A stretch of DNA of 64,000 nt from Aliihoeflea aestuarii (GTDB taxonomy: Bacteria; Pseudomonadota; Alphaproteobacteria; Rhizobiales; Rhizobiaceae), in contig NZ_JAAAMK010000001.1 of assembly GCF_024105665.1 (NCBI RefSeq), positions 372,001 through 436,000 of the forward strand, read 5' to 3'. Shown here in pieces: positions 62,801 through 64,000 of the stretch. Within the stretch, counting starts at the first letter, position 1. Each line of letters starts with the position of its first letter. The position numbers were made by a program, and so were the translations under genes. The notes under the pieces were generated by a model. The model saw nothing but the letters and a program-made list of their open reading frames with translations. It was not told the DNA's origin and did not search any database.

Positions 62801-63374
62801 GGACGGCGCGCGCGAGGCACAGGGGCTGGGCCTCGGCCTGTCCATCGTCGACCGCATCGCGCGGGTGCTGCGGCTGGAAATCCGCATTCACTCGGTCAAG
62901 GGCAAGGGCTCGTGCTTTTCAACGCTTTTGCCGATCGCCCAAGCCCCGCAGATCACCCACGCCGGCGAGCCGCGGGTGCCGGTCGGCGTCAACGTGCCGC
63001 TCGAAGGCGTTTGCGTGCTGTGCATCGACAACGAGCCACGCATTCTCGACGGCATGCGCAAGCTGCTCGAAGGGTGGCGCTGCAAGGTCGCGACCGCATC
63101 CGGCTCGACTGCCTTCGACCTCACCATGCCGGTGCCGGACGTGATTTTGGCCGATTATCACCTCGACGGCGAAGACGGCTTTGCGGCCATCGCGCGGGCG
63201 CGCGAAGTTTGGAATAGCGAGGTGCCGGCGATCCTCGTCACGGCCGACCGCTCCAACGACGTGCGCGAGCGCGCCGCCGTGCTCGACATCCCCGTCCTTC
63301 ACAAGCCGGTCAAGCCGGCCGCGCTGCGCATGATGCTCACGCGCTACCGTAAGCTGGCGCCGGCGGCGGAGTGA
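59889..63374 (+). CDS. SSS-fused hybrid sensor histidine kinase (NahK/CrbS-type)
   Basis: Very large sensor kinase of 1161 residues. The N-terminal half (about 1-480) has about 13 helices of the sodium:solute symporter fold ([52 protein letters not shown]). Then come a PAS domain (about 640-760), a coiled coil, a histidine kinase with His809 in [20 protein letters not shown] (NahK/ErcS type) and catalytic G-boxes [13 protein letters not shown] and GLGLGLSIV, and a receiver with Asp1089 ([11 protein letters not shown]). Such SSS-kinases (CbrA, CrbS) sense nutrients such as acetate. The ATG at 59889 follows AGGAGG; an ATG at 59835 is possible. The LuxR regulator converges immediately after. Confidence 0.93.
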   Translation: MQGWVVVIIAIGYVTLLFGVASLGDRRSARNGPGKARPYIYSASLAIYCTSWTFFGSVGLASERGFEFLAIYIGPILVFVFGFPLLRHIMRLAKSEKITSIADFIGARYGKSFAVASIATMIAVMGTVPYIALQLKAISGSVSLMVEHYNGAPPSIDFVIGDISLIVTALLAIFAMLFGTRHADATEHQDGLVLAVAVESIVKLAAFLAVGIAVSFFFFGGVDGLVSEIRDSAQAMAAYDYQTPLSTWIVMTGLSAIAIIMLPRQFYVTIVENRSESELRTASWLFPAYLVTINLFVIPIAFAGIAIMGPEVNSDLYVVSLPLLFGQDWLALLAFIGGLSAATAMVIVASVALSIMISNDIVLPLFLRRMAKQYMAEHEDLSQLILNIRRAAIFFILVAAFLYYREITNNTRLASIGLISFAAVAQFAPAFFGGLVWRGANARGAVIGMLSGITIWAYTLLLPSLAPPDTAIVQFGLFGLEALRPQSLFGTEAEPLVHGVLWSLSINTLFFMLGSFSRASKPLERIQAALFVPRDANPMPSFRRFRTTVTVEDLKDTIARYLGTERTERSFQNFEAKQSRPLAGSDPANMDVVRFSEQLLTSAVGSSSSRLVLSLLFQRHDRSPREALRLLDDASEALQHNRDLLQIALDQMEQGITVFDRDFRLICWNRQYRSLFYLPDSMGRVGVSLDEILSHLADRGDISYDTIHQTIDRLAAFRSPWQIELKSTGRIIELRSNPMPDGGIVATYADITQRVEADLALKRVNETLENRVARRTAELTHVNEELAQAQMLAEEANLGKTRFLAATGHDILQPLNAARLYCASLAESVGEGSVGDSVANIESSLDSVETILGAVLDISRLDTGAMRPVDTTFRLDGLLRQIQTDFQPLAQEKKLDLRIVPSQLAVRTDRNLLRRLVQNLVSNAIKYTRSGTVLVGVKKRGDLLEIQVHDTGIGIDSDELKTVFREFLRLADGAREAQGLGLGLSIVDRIARVLRLEIRIHSVKGKGSCFSTLLPIAQAPQITHAGEPRVPVGVNVPLEGVCVLCIDNEPRILDGMRKLLEGWRCKVATASGSTAFDLTMPVPDVILADYHLDGEDGFAAIARAREVWNSEVPAILVTADRSNDVRERAAVLDIPVLHKPVKPAALRMMLTRYRKLAPAAE

Positions 63375-64000
63375 TCAGGCACTTGGCTGCGGTTCCGAAC
63401 CGATCCGCGACAGGCGGATGACGGCCTGCGTGCGGCTGTCGACGCCGAGCTTTTGCAGGATCGCCGAGACATGTGCCTTGATCGTCGCCTCGGACACGCT
63501 CAGCTCATAGGCGATCTGTTTGTTGAGCAAGCCTTCGGCAAGCATGGTCAGGACGCGCGATTGCTGGGGGGTGAGCGATTGCAGGCGATGGATCAGATCG
63601 GACACTTCCGGGTCGCGCTCTTCGCCGAGCTCGATGTCGTCGGGCAGCGCGACGCCGCCTTCGAGCACCGTGGTCACGGCGTGGCGGATCTGGTCCATGC
63701 CGGCCGACTTCGAAATGAAACCCGCCGCACCGAGTTCGAGCGCGCGGCGCACCGTTTCGGCATCGTCCCGCGCCGATACCACGACAACCGGCACATTGGC
63801 GGAAATGCCGCGCAGGACGATCAGGCCCGACAGGCCGCTCGATCCGGGCATTGTCAGGTCGAGCAGGAGAAGGTCGATATCGTCATTGGCGACGACGCAT
63901 GCCTTGGCGGCCTCGAAATCCCCGACCTCGTCGATCGTGGCTCCCTCGAATGAAGACAGCGCCTGCCGAAGCGCTCCGCGAAAAAGCGGATGGTCGTCGG
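63375..64000 (-). CDS. LuxR (NarL-type) response regulator, 5' end outside window
   Basis: Response regulator with an N-terminal receiver and a C-terminal LuxR helix-turn-helix. The window ends close to its start: the frame opens with DDHPLFRGALRQAL at 64000, the usual beginning of such receivers. The phosphoacceptor lies in LLLDLTMPGSSG, the lysine in FISKSAG, and the HTH is LTPQQSRVLTMLAEGLLNKQIAYELSVSEATIKAHVSAILQKLGV. Its stop (63375) directly adjoins the kinase stop, tail to tail. CrbR/CrbS-type systems pair exactly these two proteins, so it is the likely partner. Direct targets, probably carbon uptake and acetate genes, are not in the window. Confidence 0.93.
   Translation of the reverse strand, partial: DDHPLFRGALRQALSSFEGATIDEVGDFEAAKACVVANDDIDLLLLDLTMPGSSGLSGLIVLRGISANVPVVVVSARDDAETVRRALELGAAGFISKSAGMDQIRHAVTTVLEGGVALPDDIELGEERDPEVSDLIHRLQSLTPQQSRVLTMLAEGLLNKQIAYELSVSEATIKAHVSAILQKLGVDSRTQAVIRLSRIGSEPQPSA

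Overview
This GC-rich 64 kb window looks like chromosomal DNA of an alphaproteobacterium of the Hyphomicrobiales (Rhizobiales), probably close to the Phyllobacteriaceae/Mesorhizobium group. The evidence is a PhyR-NepR-EcfG general stress response locus with an HWE kinase, cobS-cobT next to rpmB and a J-domain gene, 5-aminolevulinate synthase for haem, the N-acetylglutaminylglutamine amide (NAGGN) osmolyte genes, and an Edd-type Entner-Doudoroff gene. I see no prophage, IS element, integrase, rRNA or CRISPR array. Nearly all the window is densely packed core or shell genes. All identifications come from reading the sequence; no database search was run.

Layout. 1-7 kb: end of pgl, edd (Entner-Doudoroff), a SAM methyltransferase, a glyoxalase II-like hydrolase with a cupin gene, an EamA transporter with a YhhN protein, a palindromic repeat pair, and a DUF3108 periplasmic protein. 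7-15 kb: rpmB, a queuosine-precursor transporter behind a probable preQ1-I riboswitch, a phytase-esterase-like secreted protein, cobT-cobS, a J-domain protein, bolA, and aroK-aroB. 15-25 kb: the general stress response region (HWE kinase, DUF1328, phyR, nepR-ecfG, a FAT GUY-type single-domain response regulator) followed by a Crp/Fnr regulator, an AI-2E family permease, DUF883/holin-like membrane genes, a lipid kinase and a double PRC-barrel secreted protein. 25-37 kb: an MhqO/MhqD-like detoxification pair, an AbrB permease, tRNA-Arg, an M20 amidohydrolase, a D,D-carboxypeptidase, a CobW GTPase, folD with a GlxA-type regulator, proC, a SAF-domain oxidoreductase and gpmI. 37-45 kb: a frameshifted DUF5675 gene, a secreted SH3-like protein, tRNA-Thr, murA, DUF2948, hisD, UPF0262, a low-molecular-weight phosphatase, infA, maf, yacG and tRNA-Phe. 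45-50.5 kb: a complete peptide ABC importer. 50.5-56 kb: a stress-type DUF883 gene, then the NAGGN cluster with a divergent MarR regulator. 56-64 kb: hemA, an unknown gene, an aminotransferase, mscL, a large SSS-fused hybrid sensor kinase and its convergent LuxR-type regulator (cut by the window end).

The most striking finding is a set of nine exact matches to the EcfG sigma-factor promoter (GGAAC, 16-17 nt, CGTT), every one correctly oriented 25-82 nt upstream of a start codon. Seven lie between 15.3 and 23.4 kb. They predict that phyR, nepR-ecfG, DUF1328, a small membrane protein, the AI-2E permease, the DUF883/holin-like operon and the PRC-barrel protein form a physically clustered stress regulon. 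Two distant members are the M20 amidohydrolase at 28.7 kb and a second DUF883-like gene at 50.5 kb. Other points of interest are the preQ1-I-like element that reaches the start codon of its gene, the one-base frameshift in the DUF5675 gene, a hairpin that hides the ribosome binding site of the EamA gene, and a dispersed 35-nt palindromic repeat.
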